This document shows, one piece after another, positions 48,097-57,284 of a stretch of DNA of 64,000 nt; the first letter of the stretch is position 1; each line of letters opens with the position of its first letter. Made by a program: the position numbers and the translations under genes. The notes beneath the pieces are model-generated. The model searched no databases. It was not told the DNA's origin and was given only the letters and a program-made list of their open reading frames with translations. Source of the DNA: Curtobacterium luteum (GTDB lineage Bacteria > Actinomycetota > Actinomycetes > Actinomycetales > Microbacteriaceae); the NCBI RefSeq assembly GCF_014646995.1, contig NZ_BMOI01000003.1, forward strand, positions 62,001 through 126,000, in the 5' to 3' direction.

Positions 48097-48226
48097 GAGA
48101 CTCGCGGCACCGGAGGCGAGACTCGCGCTGCCCGACCTGAGACTCGCGGCACCGGAGGCGAGACTCGTGGAGAGCGACCGGTCTCACGCCGTGGAGCGCG
48201 AGATCGGTCGCTCAGCCCGAGTCTCG
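48097..48226. repeat. 29-bp direct repeat followed by a nested inverted repeat
   Basis: A 29-bp sequence beginning GAGACTCGCGGCACCGGAGG occurs exactly at 48097-48125 and 48139-48167. The outer arms CGAGACTCG (48159-48167) and CGAGTCTCG (48218-48226) enclose GAGCGACCGGTCTC and GAGATCGGTCGCTC. Convergent gap between the esterase and padR genes. Confidence 0.75.
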
Positions 48227-48245
48227 GGGGTGGTGGCGACCGACA

Positions 48246-48293
48246 GACGGACGGGAGGCGCGGTGCCAGCTGGCACCGTGCCTCCCGTCCGTC
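48246..48293 (-). terminator. Terminator of the PadR gene
   Basis: 48-bp near-perfect palindrome (24-bp arms with one G-T pair), arms GACGGACGGGAGGCGCGGTG..., 14 nt beyond the PadR stop. Confidence 0.8.
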
Positions 48294-48307
48294 ACCGGGT
48301 CACGCGG

Positions 48308-48958
48308 TCAGTCCGCCAGGATCTGCAGGAGGTCCTTGCGGAGCTGGTCGACCCTGTCGGTCGCCGCGGCGATCTGCTCGTCCGTCGCGGTCGTCCGGTA
48401 CATGTGCAGGACGCCCATGGTCTTCCGGAGCGACTCGACGAACGCGCGCTGCGCGTCCGGCATGCCGGGCGCCTCGAACGCGGCCGCGATCTCGTCCGCC
48501 TTCGCCTCGGCCTCCGCCCGGCCGGTGTCGGTGAGCTCGAAGAGCGTCTTCCGGCCGTCACCCGTCGAGACGACGAGGTCCTCGTCGACGAGCTGCTGGA
48601 GCGTCGGGTACACCGAGCCGGGGCTCGGCTTCCACGCGCCGCCGGTGCGCTCGGCGATCGTCTTGATCACGGCGTAGCCGTTCTGCGGCCCCTCGGCCAG
48701 GAGGCCGAGGATCGCGAGGCGGACGTCGCCGCGACGGCGACGCTCCCGCCCGCCGAAGCCCGGGCCGCCGCCGAAGCCGGGACCGAAGCCCGGGCCGAAC
48801 CCGGGTCCGAAGCCGCGGCCGGGACCGAAGCCGCCGCGCGGGTGGTCGCCACGGTCGCGGCCGGGGAAGCCGGCGCCGTGGTGGTGGTGCCGCGGGCCGC
48901 CGAACCGGGGGCCGCGCGGGTACTGGTGCTGCTGGGGGTTCATGTCGTCGAAGCGCAT
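48308..48958 (-). CDS. PadR-family transcriptional regulator with Gly/Phe-rich N-terminus
   Basis: 216 residues from ATG 48958 with GGAAGGA upstream. Residues 1-77 are His/Gly/Phe/Arg-rich with repeated FGPG units. From about 78 a PadR winged helix is clear (RLAILGLLAEGPQNGYAVIKTIAERTGGAWKPSPGSVYPTLQQLVDEDLVVSTGDGRKTLFELTDTG), followed by a C-terminal dimerisation helix pair. PadR proteins repress by binding ATGT-n-ACAT dyads, and one is present upstream, suggesting autorepression. No target transporter is adjacent. Confidence 0.93.
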   Translation of the reverse strand: MRFDDMNPQQHQYPRGPRFGGPRHHHHGAGFPGRDRGDHPRGGFGPGRGFGPGFGPGFGPGFGGGPGFGGRERRRRGDVRLAILGLLAEGPQNGYAVIKTIAERTGGAWKPSPGSVYPTLQQLVDEDLVVSTGDGRKTLFELTDTGRAEAEAKADEIAAAFEAPGMPDAQRAFVESLRKTMGVLHMYRTTATDEQIAAATDRVDQLRKDLLQILAD

Positions 48959-49025
48959 GATGTGTCCTTCCGTCGTGCTGAGTCGGCTCGCGATGCGGTC
49001 TGACCGATCGGCCTTCGTGGTATCG

Positions 49026-49046
49026 CGATGTAGTAACGATACATCG
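49026..49046 (-). promoter_or_regulatory. PadR-type operator
   Basis: CGATGTA-gtaacga-TACATCG, a 7-bp dyad with 7-nt spacer containing the ATGT/ACAT half-sites typical of PadR operators. It lies 68 nt upstream of padR and 116 nt upstream of the divergent secreted-protein gene, so it could control both. Confidence 0.7.
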
Positions 49047-49161
49047 CTGACGCATCGCGCGCATCATGTCCACCTGGGAATGACCTGGATTGCGAAGCGG
49101 TCCGACCGCGGTGCACGAACGGCTCTCTGCGTCACATGGCGCGTGAAGGAAGGCAAGAAAC

Positions 49162-49848
49162 ATGCAGAAGCAGATCCTCGGCGGCGTGGTCACCGCTGTT
49201 CTCCTCTCGGGAGGAGTGCTGGCCGCTCCGGCTGTCGCGTCCGCCGCTCCGGCCGCGCACCCGGTCAGCGCGACCGCGACCACAGCGGCCGCTCCGGTCA
49301 TCACGGTGACGACGCCCGAAGCGTTCCTCCCCGAGACCCGCGTCACGATCCGCGGGACGGCGACGCCGAACAGCGACGTGTACCTCTCGATCGTCGGCGC
49401 GAACGTCCTCAACGAGCAGGTCCGGTCCGACGGTCGGGGCAACTGGTCCTACACCACGAGGAGCGTGCTGAGCGGCAACCTCGCTGGCAACTCGGCCTTC
49501 GTCGTGGCGCCCGACGGACGCTGGGCGCAGACGACGTTCGACCTGACCGGCGTCTACCCGCAGCCGACGCACGCCGAGGCAGCGCTCCGCGCCCTCGTCG
49601 TCTCGGGCGTCGAGCGGACCGGAGCTTCCTCTGCCCGGCTCTCCGGGACGGCGACCCCGGGCGCCGTGGTCTACGTCCGCTCGGCCGGCTGGTCGCAGGG
49701 CGTGGCGGTCGTGGGCGACGACGGCCGCTGGAGCACCACCATCACGATCGCGACCGCACCGGGTGAGGGCAGCTGGCCCGCGGGCAACGTCGTCTACCAG
49801 GACCACGCCTCGGGTTCGTCGCGGACGACCTTCGCGATCCCTTCCTGA
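49162..49848 (+). CDS. Secreted Ig-like domain protein
   Basis: 228 residues, ATG 49162 with AAGGAAGG upstream. Signal peptide with probable cleavage after AxA near residue 28. Two Ig-like repeats, each with a shared pattern: VTIRGTATPNSDVYLSIVGAN...DGRGNWSYTT and LSGTATPGAVVYVRSAGWS...DDGRWSTTI. Domains of this kind occur in surface adhesins and cell-wall-associated proteins. There is no sorting motif, so it is probably free. Likely co-expressed with the next gene, 33 nt on. Confidence 0.8.
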   Translation: MQKQILGGVVTAVLLSGGVLAAPAVASAAPAAHPVSATATTAAAPVITVTTPEAFLPETRVTIRGTATPNSDVYLSIVGANVLNEQVRSDGRGNWSYTTRSVLSGNLAGNSAFVVAPDGRWAQTTFDLTGVYPQPTHAEAALRALVVSGVERTGASSARLSGTATPGAVVYVRSAGWSQGVAVVGDDGRWSTTITIATAPGEGSWPAGNVVYQDHASGSSRTTFAIPS

Positions 49849-49881
49849 CGGCCGCCGGACGAAGAAAGAGACGAACGAACC

Positions 49882-50319
49882 ATGACCATCACCACGACCA
49901 TCGCCTCGACCGCCCTCGCCATCGGTGTCGCGGTCACGGGCATCGGGGCCGCCGCTCCTGCGACCGCCGCTCCTGCGATCGCGGCTCCCGCGACGGTGCA
50001 CGCCGCACCGACCACTGCCGTGCCTCACGGCACGGCACCGTCGATCGACCACGTCCTCGTCTCCGACAGCGCGAGCGCGCCCGCGCTGGTCGTCGGGACG
50101 GCGCAGCCGGGTGCGATCATCGAGGTCTCGTACCGCGGGCAGACCGTCACCGTGCACGCAGGCGGAACGGGCACGCCGACGGCAGGGTACTGGGGCAGTG
50201 ACCTCCCCGGCCTCCAGTTCGGTGGCGGTGACCGGACCATCACGGCCGTACAGATCGTCGACGGCGAGCGTTCGGCAGTCGCCTCGTACGAGTACCACGG
50301 GTTCGTCCTCCCGTTCTGA
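49882..50319 (+). CDS. Small secreted protein with one Ig-like repeat
   Basis: 145 residues from ATG 49882; weak GAAAGAGA upstream. Ala/Pro-rich signal peptide (cleavage near 25-45), then one domain resembling the repeats of the previous gene's product (LVVGTAQPGAIIEVSYRGQTVTV...GYWGSDL...ITAVQIVDGERSAVASYEY). Likely a truncated paralogue or partner. Function unknown. Confidence 0.75.
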   Translation: MTITTTIASTALAIGVAVTGIGAAAPATAAPAIAAPATVHAAPTTAVPHGTAPSIDHVLVSDSASAPALVVGTAQPGAIIEVSYRGQTVTVHAGGTGTPTAGYWGSDLPGLQFGGGDRTITAVQIVDGERSAVASYEYHGFVLPF

Positions 50320-50327
50320 TCGGTCCC

Positions 50328-50364
50328 GAGCGGGGCGTCGCGCCACCGGTGCGGCGCCCCGCTC
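50328..50364 (+). terminator. Terminator after the secreted protein pair
   Basis: GAGCGGGGCG (50328-50337) pairs with CGCCCCGCTC (50355-50364) across a 17-nt loop. Confidence 0.75.
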
Positions 50365-50410
50365 GTCCCTCGGCCCGTTGTCGGTGGCCGCGGGCAGGAT
50401 GGGACGGACC

Positions 50411-53400
50411 ATGACGGACGTCTTCGAGCGCTTCTCCCCCGCGACCGCGGAGTGGTTCCGTGGCGCGTTCCCCGCCCCGACCGCCGCGCAGGCCGGAGCG
50501 TGGGACGCCGTCTCGACGGGCCAGCACGCGCTCGTGATCGCCCCGACCGGGTCCGGCAAGACCCTGGCGTCCTTCCTGTGGTCGATCGACCGGCTCATCA
50601 GCGCGACCGACCGTCCCCCGGCCAAGCAACGGACCCGGGTCCTCTACGTGTCGCCGCTCAAGGCCCTCGGCGTCGACGTGGAGCGCAACCTCCGGAGCCC
50701 GCTCGTGGGCATCACCCAGACCGCCCGCCGTCTCGGACTCGAACCGCCGGACGTCACCGTGGGGGTCCGGAGCGGCGACACCCCGTCGTCGGACCGGCAG
50801 CGACTCCTCCGGCAGCCGCCGGACATCCTCATCACCACGCCCGAGTCGCTCTACCTGATGCTGACCTCGAGCGCGCGCGAGACCCTGGTCAACGTCGACA
50901 CGGTCATCGTGGACGAGGTCCACGCGGTCGCCTCGACGAAGCGCGGCGCGCACCTCGCGGTGTCCCTCGAGCGACTGGACGACCTGCTCGAGAGGCCCGT
51001 CCAGCGCATCGGCCTGTCCGCGACCGTCCGGCCCCCGGAAGAGGTCGCACGGTTCCTCGGCGGCCGTGCTCCGGTGACGATCATCGCGCCGCCCGCGCAG
51101 AAGACCTTCGACCTGCGGGTCGTGGTTCCCGCGGACGACATGACCGAGCTCGGTGCCCCGCCGGTCGGTGCGGACGCCACCGAGTCCCCGACGAACGGGT
51201 CGATCTGGCCGCACGTCGAGGAGCGCGTCGTCGACCTGATCGAGGAGCACCGCTCGACCATCGTGTTCGCGAACTCGCGGCGGCTGGCCGAACGGCTGAC
51301 CGCGCGGTTGAACGAGATCCACGAGGAGCGGGTGCTCGCCGCGTCGGGTGCGGGTGAGCCCGTGGCCGCCGGCGTCGGCGCAGCCACCGGTCCGGTGCCG
51401 GTCACGCAGTCACCGGGCCGCGCGTCCGCCCACGCCCCCGTCGCCCAGCCGAAGCGACCGCCGGCCGACGTCATCGGCGCGTCCGGGCAGACCGCCGGGG
51501 GCGGTTCCGACGTCAGCGTCCCGGTGCTCGCGCGGGCCCACCACGGCTCGGTGTCGAAGGACCAGCGCGCCATCATCGAGGACGACCTGAAGTCCGGACG
51601 ACTCCGCTGCGTGGTCGCGACGAGCTCCCTCGAGCTCGGCATCGACATGGGCGAGGTCGACCTCGTCGTGCAGGTCGAGGCCCCGCCCTCGGTGGCCAGC
51701 GGCCTGCAGCGGGTCGGGCGCGCCGGGCACCAGGTCGGGGAGATCTCGCGGGGCGTGCTGTTCCCGAAGCACCGCGCGGACCTCGTCAACAGCGCCGTCA
51801 CGGTCGAGCGCATGGTCGCCGGCGAGATCGAGTCGATCAGCGTGCCGGCGAACCCGCTCGACGTCCTGGCGCAGCACACCGTCGCGGCCGGTGCCGTGGA
51901 CACCGTCGACGTCGAGCACTGGTTCGAGCTCGTCCGCCGCAGCGCGCCGTTCAGCGGCCTGCCGCGCTCCGCGTTCGAGGCCACGCTCGACCTCGTGACG
52001 GGTCGCTACCCCAGCGACGAGTTCGCCGAGCTCCGGCCCCGGCTGGTGTGGGACCGCGTGCACGGCACCCTCACCGGACGTCCGGGGGCGCAGCGCCTCG
52101 CGGTGACGAGCGGTGGCACCATCCCCGACCGCGGCATGTTCGGCGTGTTCATGGTCGGAGAACGGGCCTCGCGTGTCGGCGAGCTCGACGAGGAGATGGT
52201 CTACGAGTCCCGCGTCGGCGACGTCTTCGCGCTCGGGGCGACGAGCTGGCGGATCGAGGAGATCACGCACGACCGCGTCCTCGTGAGCCCGGCGTTCGGG
52301 CAGCCCGGACGGGTGCCGTTCTGGAAGGGCGACGGACTCGGCCGACCCGCGGAGCTCGGTGCCGCGACCGGCGCGTTCGTCCGCGAGGTCGAGGGCGCCT
52401 CCGACGACGCCGCGCGGGCCCGGGTGTCCGCCGGAGGCCTCGACGAGCGGGCCGTGACGAACCTGCTCACCTTCCTCCGCGACCAGCGCGCGGCGACCGG
52501 GTACGTGCCGAACGACACGACCCTCGTGGTCGAACGGTTCCGCGACGAGCTCGGCGACTGGCGGATGATCATGCACTCGCCGTACGGCATGCAGGTGCAC
52601 GCGCCGTGGGCCCTCGCGGTCGGAGCCCGGCTGCGGGAGCGGCACGGCATCGACGGCGACGCCATGGCGGCCGACGACGGCATCGTGGTGCGCATCCCGG
52701 AGACCGACGCGGAGCCCCCCGGAGCCGACCTGTTCGTCTTCGACCGCGACGAGCTCGAGGTCCTCGTGACCGACGAGGTCGGCGGCTCCGCGCTCTTCGC
52801 CGCCCGGTTCCGGGAGTGTGCGGCGCGGGCGCTGCTCCTGCCCCGGCGGAACCCCGGGCAGCGGTCGCCGCTCTGGCAGCAGCGTCAGCGGGCGTCCCAG
52901 CTGCTCGAGGTCGCGCAGAAGTACCCGACGTTCCCGATCGTGCTCGAGACCGTGCGCGAGGTGCTGCAGGACGTCTACGACGTGCCGGCGCTGCTCGGGA
53001 TCGCGGACGACATCGCCGGGCGACGGATCAAGCTCGTCGAGACGGAGACCGAGCAGCCGTCGCCGTTCGCCCGGACGCTGCTGTTCGGCTACGTCGCCGC
53101 GTTCATGTACGAGGGCGACTCCCCGCTGGCCGAGCGGCGAGCGGCGGCGCTCTCACTCGACTCGACGCTCCTCGGCGAGCTGCTCGGACGCGCCGAGCTC
53201 CGTGAACTGCTCGATCCGGCCGTCATCGCGTCCGTCGAGCAGGACCTCCAGCGGCTCTCCCCCGACCGCCGGGCCCGTGACGCCGAGGGGCTCGTGGACG
53301 TCCTGCGGCTCGTCGGCGCGCTCGACCTCGACGAGCTCACGGCCCGCAGCTGGGTCGCCGCCGACGACGACACCGCACAGGTCGCCGCTGCCCTGCAGAC

Positions 53401-55180
53401 GCTGGAACGCGATCGTCGGGTGCTGTCGTTCTCCCAGGCCGGCCAGACGCGGTGGGCCGTCATCGAGGACGCCTCGCGGTTGCGCGACGCCCTCGGGGTC
53501 CCCCTGCCCATCGGTGTGCCGACCGCGTTCGTCGAGCCCGTCGCCGACCCCCTCGGCGACCTCGTCGGCCGGTACGCACGGTCACACGGGCCGTTCTCCG
53601 CGCACGAGGCCGCAGCACGCCTGGGCCTCGGGGTCGCCGTCGTCCAGGACACCCTCCGCCGACTCGCCGCCGACCGCCGCGTGGTCGAGGGCGAGTTCCG
53701 CCCGGACCGACAGGGCGCGGAGTGGTGCGATGCCGAGGTGCTCCGCCGCATCCGCACGAAGTCGCTCGCCGCGCTCCGGCACGAGGTCGAGCCGGTGTCG
53801 CCCGACACCCTCGCCCGCTTCCTGCCCGCGTGGCAGCACGTCCACACTCCCGGCGCCCGCGGCGGTCTGCGTGGCATCGACGGCGTGCTGCAGGTCCTCG
53901 ACCAGCTCGCCGGGGTCGCACTGCCCGCCAGTGCGTGGGAGTCGCTCGTCCTGCCCTCGCGCGTGACCGACTACACCCCGTCGATGCTGGACGAACTGAC
54001 GGCGACCGGCGAGGTCCTGTGGTCCGGCGGGGGGACCCTGGCGGGGAACGACGGCTGGGTGCGGTTCCACCTCGCCGAGACGGCGGACACCACGCTGGCG
54101 GAGCCGGACGGTGGCGAGACGACCGAGCTGCAGCGCGACGTGCTCGGAGCCCTCGCCGGCGGCGGCGCGTACTTCTTCCGGCAGCTCGCACAGGCCGTCG
54201 GCAGCACCGACGACAAGGCCCTCGGCACCGCGCTCTGGGACCTCGTGTGGGCGGGGCAGATCACGAACGACACCCTCGCGCCGCTCCGGTCCGTGCTCGC
54301 CGGCAAGGCGAAGAGCACGAGCACGCCGCGGACCCGCGCCTACCGCGGGCGTCGCCGGCCCACCCTGCCGAGCCAGTCCGGACCACCGACGGTCGGCGGT
54401 CGCTGGTCGATCCTGCCCCTCGCACAGTCCGACGCCACCGTCCGCGCCGCCGCGACCGCCGAGCAACTGCTCGAACGCTACGGGGTCGTGACCCGCGGTG
54501 CCGTGCAGGTCGAGGGCGTCCGGGGCGGGTTCGCCGGGGTCTACCGCGTGCTCGCCCGCTTCGAGGAGTCCGGCCGAGCACGTCGCGGCTACTTCGTCGA
54601 GGGCCTCGGCGCCGCACAGTTCGCGACGGGCCCGACGGTGGACCGGCTCCGGACGTTCGCGCGCGACCTCGACGACGACGAGCGTGCCGACCCGGAGCGT
54701 GACCGGCAGGCGATCACCCTCGCCGCCACCGACCCCGCGAACCCGTACGGGGCGGCGTTGCCGTGGCCGACCGACGCGTCGGGCGCCGGCACGGACAGCG
54801 CCGCGGTGACGAGTGCCGGGGTCGGCACCGATCCCGCGTCCGGGGCCGGCACCGTTCCCGCGTCCGGAGCCGGGGTGCCGGACAAGCAGTCGGGGCGCGG
54901 ACACCGTCCAGGGCGCAAGGCGGGTGCGCTCGTGGTCCTCGTCGACGGCGCGCTCACCGTGTACGTCGAACGCGGCGGGAAGTCGGTCCTGACCTTCAGC
55001 GACGACCCGGGTGACCTCGCCGCCGCTGCCGTGTCGATCGCGTCGACGGTGCGCCGGGGCCTCGGCAAGCTGTCGGTCGAACGGGTCGACGGCGCCTTCG
55101 TGCTGGAGGCCCCGCTCGGCCAGGCGCTCCGTGACGCCGGGTTCACCGCCACACCGCAGGGGGTGCGACTCCGTGCCTGA
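50411..55180 (+). CDS. lhr: Large helicase-related protein Lhr (ATP-dependent DNA helicase)
   Basis: 1589 residues, the full actinobacterial Lhr size. RecA-like domain 1 has Walker A APTGSGKT (K50) and motif II DEVH. Domain 2 carries LELGIDMGEVDLVVQ and QRVGRAGH, interrupted near 315-375 by an Ala/Pro/Gly insertion. Winged-helix, Lhr beta-barrel and the long C-terminal Lhr-specific region follow; near 1465-1490 is a short repeat (GVGTDPASGAGTVPASGAG). Lhr unwinds 3'-tailed DNA and RNA:DNA hybrids and is linked to DNA repair. It overlaps nei by 8 nt, supporting a shared role. Confidence 0.97.
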   Translation: MTDVFERFSPATAEWFRGAFPAPTAAQAGAWDAVSTGQHALVIAPTGSGKTLASFLWSIDRLISATDRPPAKQRTRVLYVSPLKALGVDVERNLRSPLVGITQTARRLGLEPPDVTVGVRSGDTPSSDRQRLLRQPPDILITTPESLYLMLTSSARETLVNVDTVIVDEVHAVASTKRGAHLAVSLERLDDLLERPVQRIGLSATVRPPEEVARFLGGRAPVTIIAPPAQKTFDLRVVVPADDMTELGAPPVGADATESPTNGSIWPHVEERVVDLIEEHRSTIVFANSRRLAERLTARLNEIHEERVLAASGAGEPVAAGVGAATGPVPVTQSPGRASAHAPVAQPKRPPADVIGASGQTAGGGSDVSVPVLARAHHGSVSKDQRAIIEDDLKSGRLRCVVATSSLELGIDMGEVDLVVQVEAPPSVASGLQRVGRAGHQVGEISRGVLFPKHRADLVNSAVTVERMVAGEIESISVPANPLDVLAQHTVAAGAVDTVDVEHWFELVRRSAPFSGLPRSAFEATLDLVTGRYPSDEFAELRPRLVWDRVHGTLTGRPGAQRLAVTSGGTIPDRGMFGVFMVGERASRVGELDEEMVYESRVGDVFALGATSWRIEEITHDRVLVSPAFGQPGRVPFWKGDGLGRPAELGAATGAFVREVEGASDDAARARVSAGGLDERAVTNLLTFLRDQRAATGYVPNDTTLVVERFRDELGDWRMIMHSPYGMQVHAPWALAVGARLRERHGIDGDAMAADDGIVVRIPETDAEPPGADLFVFDRDELEVLVTDEVGGSALFAARFRECAARALLLPRRNPGQRSPLWQQRQRASQLLEVAQKYPTFPIVLETVREVLQDVYDVPALLGIADDIAGRRIKLVETETEQPSPFARTLLFGYVAAFMYEGDSPLAERRAAALSLDSTLLGELLGRAELRELLDPAVIASVEQDLQRLSPDRRARDAEGLVDVLRLVGALDLDELTARSWVAADDDTAQVAAALQTLERDRRVLSFSQAGQTRWAVIEDASRLRDALGVPLPIGVPTAFVEPVADPLGDLVGRYARSHGPFSAHEAAARLGLGVAVVQDTLRRLAADRRVVEGEFRPDRQGAEWCDAEVLRRIRTKSLAALRHEVEPVSPDTLARFLPAWQHVHTPGARGGLRGIDGVLQVLDQLAGVALPASAWESLVLPSRVTDYTPSMLDELTATGEVLWSGGGTLAGNDGWVRFHLAETADTTLAEPDGGETTELQRDVLGALAGGGAYFFRQLAQAVGSTDDKALGTALWDLVWAGQITNDTLAPLRSVLAGKAKSTSTPRTRAYRGRRRPTLPSQSGPPTVGGRWSILPLAQSDATVRAAATAEQLLERYGVVTRGAVQVEGVRGGFAGVYRVLARFEESGRARRGYFVEGLGAAQFATGPTVDRLRTFARDLDDDERADPERDRQAITLAATDPANPYGAALPWPTDASGAGTDSAAVTSAGVGTDPASGAGTVPASGAGVPDKQSGRGHRPGRKAGALVVLVDGALTVYVERGGKSVLTFSDDPGDLAAAAVSIASTVRRGLGKLSVERVDGAFVLEAPLGQALRDAGFTATPQGVRLRA

Positions 55181-55952
55181 GGGCGACACCGTCTACCGGG
55201 CCGCCCACCGGCTGCACGCCGCACTCGCCGGCAAGGAGCTCACCCGCAGCGACTTCCGCGTACCGGCGTTCGCGACGCTCGACCTCGTGGGCCGCACGGT
55301 CGACGAGGTCGTCCCCCGCGGCAAGCACCTGCTGCACCGGATCGGCGACCTGACCGTGCACTCGCACCTGAAGATGGAGGGCCGTTGGGACGTCTACGCC
55401 CCCGGGGAGCGGTGGCGGCGGCCCGCGCACCAGGCCCGTGTCGTGCTCGACGCCGCCGACGTCTCGACGGTGGGCTTCACGCTCGGCATCCTCGAGGTGG
55501 TCCCCCGGGAGCAGGAGCCGGAGATCGTCGGGTACCTCGGCCCCGACCTCCTCGGGTCCGACTGGGACGCGGACCTCGCGCTCGCGAACCTCACGCGGGA
55601 CCCGGAGCGGCCGATCGGGCTCGCCCTGCTCGACCAACGTGTGCTCGCGGGGCTCGGCAACGTCTACCGCGCCGAACTCTGCTTCCTCCGAGGCGTGCTG
55701 CCGACCCGTCCGGTCGGGCAGGTCGCCGACCCGGCACGGGTGATCGCCCTCGCGAGCCGACTCATCGCGGCGAACCGTGACCGCAACGCGCGGGTGACGA
55801 CCGGTGTGGACCGCCCGGGTCGCCGACTGTGGGTCTACGGACGCGCCGGCAAGCCCTGTCTGCGCTGCGGGACGCCGATCCGCCGGGGCGAGCTCGGCGA
55901 GTCCGAGCTCACGCTCCGAGACACCTACTGGTGCCCCCGCTGCCAGAGCTGA
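55173..55952 (+). CDS. nei: Fpg/Nei-family DNA glycosylase (endonuclease VIII-like)
   Basis: 259 residues from GTG 55173, giving the obligatory (M)PEGDTV start, where Pro2 is the nucleophile and Glu3 catalytic after Met removal. HLKMEGRWD and the helix-two-turn-helix LLDQRVLAGLGNVYRAE are present. A Cys4 zinc finger closes the chain (CLRCGTPI ... YWCPRC). Nei removes oxidised pyrimidines; the PEGDT start favours Nei2-like enzymes over Fpg. Translationally coupled to lhr. Confidence 0.95.
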   Translation: MPEGDTVYRAAHRLHAALAGKELTRSDFRVPAFATLDLVGRTVDEVVPRGKHLLHRIGDLTVHSHLKMEGRWDVYAPGERWRRPAHQARVVLDAADVSTVGFTLGILEVVPREQEPEIVGYLGPDLLGSDWDADLALANLTRDPERPIGLALLDQRVLAGLGNVYRAELCFLRGVLPTRPVGQVADPARVIALASRLIAANRDRNARVTTGVDRPGRRLWVYGRAGKPCLRCGTPIRRGELGESELTLRDTYWCPRCQS

Positions 55953-56295
55953 CGACCGATCCGGTCAGCGGTCCGCCGCGATCACAACACACTGCTCGAC
56001 CGAGCGCGCCGCGCCGGGGTCGTGCGCGAACGCGGTCGGCATCGGCGACGCTCCTCGTCCGAGCCCGCGTCCCGCGTCCCGCGTCCCGCGCTGCACGGTT
56101 GACGGGCCAGAGCGGACCGTCGAAGCACGCGGAGGTTGGGTCGGACGTCGGCGTCGGCGCACCCGACCAGGAGGACGGCGATGACGGCTGCCCCCGGGGA
56201 CGTAGCCACGGTCGTGGTTCGGTTCAGCATGACCTCGCCGCTGCGTCGGGTCCGGTCGCAGGTCCCTCAGGTCGGTCCGTCTTGCGCGGTCCGGG
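55953..56295 (-). other. Gap with possible broken small lipoprotein and a 7-bp tandem repeat
   Basis: 343 bp without an intact gene. A minus-strand frame from ATG 56230 begins like a lipoprotein (MLNRTTTVATSPGAAVIAVLLVGC). Past the CCCGCGT repeat (3.9 copies, 56064-56090) the codon pattern moves to another frame (MPTAFAHDPGAARSVEQC...), stopping at 55965. One extra or two fewer 7-bp units would join the two into about 90 residues. The middle part also looks codon-like in the third frame, so more than one lesion is possible. Confidence 0.4.
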
Positions 56296-57216
56296 TCACC
56301 GTGGCGGGTGCAGGTGCTCCGCGGCCGTCGCCCGGACGGCTTCGGTGACGCGCTCGAGCATCGGCGACGCCAGGTTCCACCGCTGCCACCACAGCGCGAC
56401 GTCCGCCCTCCGTCCGGGCACGAGTTCGACGAGCTCGCCGCGGTCGAGCGGGTCGGTGCACTGCGCCTCGGGGAGGAGGCCCCACCCGAACCCGAGCCCC
56501 ACGGCCCGGGCGAAGTCCGCCGAGGTCGGGACGAAGTGCCGTGGCCCGCGGGGGGCGTGCCCGAGGACCCGTCGGAGGTACCCCTGCTGCAGGTCGTCGG
56601 CACGGTCGTAGTCGACGAGGGGCACGCGGTCCAACCGGTCGAGCACGCGTCGCTCGCTCGCCGTCGTCGGGTCGACGTCCGCGAGGTACCGGTCGACGAA
56701 CGACGGGGCCGCGACCGCCCGGTAGCGGTCGACGCCGAGGGCGACGGACGAGCAGCCCTGGACGGGGTCGGCCTCGGCCGTCACGGCGGCCATCACGGTG
56801 CCGGCGCGGAGCAGCTCCGCAGTGCGGTCCTGGTCTTCGCGGTGCAGGTCGAAGACGACCTCGGTCTCGGCGCGCACGAGGGCGAGCGCGTCGAGGAACC
56901 AGGTGCCGAGGGAGTCCGCGTTCACCGCGAGGGGGATCGACGGGACGGTCCCGGTCTCGCCGTCGAGCGCCCGGGCCGTCTCGTCGTCGAGCAGTCGCGC
57001 CTGCCGTGCGTGCCGGAGGACGATCTCCCCCGCGGCGGTCGGCGTGACCGGGGACGTCCGCCGGAGGAGCACCCGGCCCACCTGCTGCTCCATCGCCTTG
57101 ATCCGCTGGGACACCGCGGAGGGCGTGACGGCGAGCGCCCGGGCCGCAGCGTCGAGCGTGCCGTGGTCGACCGCGGCGAGGAGGGTCTCGAGGTGCTCGC
57201 GCTGGAGCCGGATCAT
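56296..57216 (-). CDS. lysG: LysR-family regulator (ArgP/LysG-like)
   Basis: 306 residues from ATG 57216, which is 6 nt after TAAGCT; a GTG at 57222 abuts that box and is less likely. The N-terminal winged helix matches LysG/ArgP (HLETLLAAVDHGTLDAAARALAVTPSAVSQRIKAMEQQVGRVLLRRTSPVTPTAAGE). The effector domain follows. In Corynebacterium, LysG activates the divergently transcribed lysE exporter gene in response to Lys or Arg; the same layout is present here. Confidence 0.9.
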   Translation of the reverse strand: MIRLQREHLETLLAAVDHGTLDAAARALAVTPSAVSQRIKAMEQQVGRVLLRRTSPVTPTAAGEIVLRHARQARLLDDETARALDGETGTVPSIPLAVNADSLGTWFLDALALVRAETEVVFDLHREDQDRTAELLRAGTVMAAVTAEADPVQGCSSVALGVDRYRAVAAPSFVDRYLADVDPTTASERRVLDRLDRVPLVDYDRADDLQQGYLRRVLGHAPRGPRHFVPTSADFARAVGLGFGWGLLPEAQCTDPLDRGELVELVPGRRADVALWWQRWNLASPMLERVTEAVRATAAEHLHPPR

Positions 57217-57284
57217 CAGCACAGCTTACGGTGGTGCAGGAACGTGAACTGGGCTTCAGGCAGTTCGACGCCTAGCGTCGGAGG
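57217..57284. promoter_or_regulatory. lysG-lysE divergent promoter region
   Basis: 68-bp spacer. Minus strand: TAAGCT at 57223-57228, 6 nt before lysG ATG. Plus strand: TAGCGT, 6 nt before the lysE GTG. Both look leaderless. The LysG operator must lie within or next to this interval. Confidence 0.55.
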
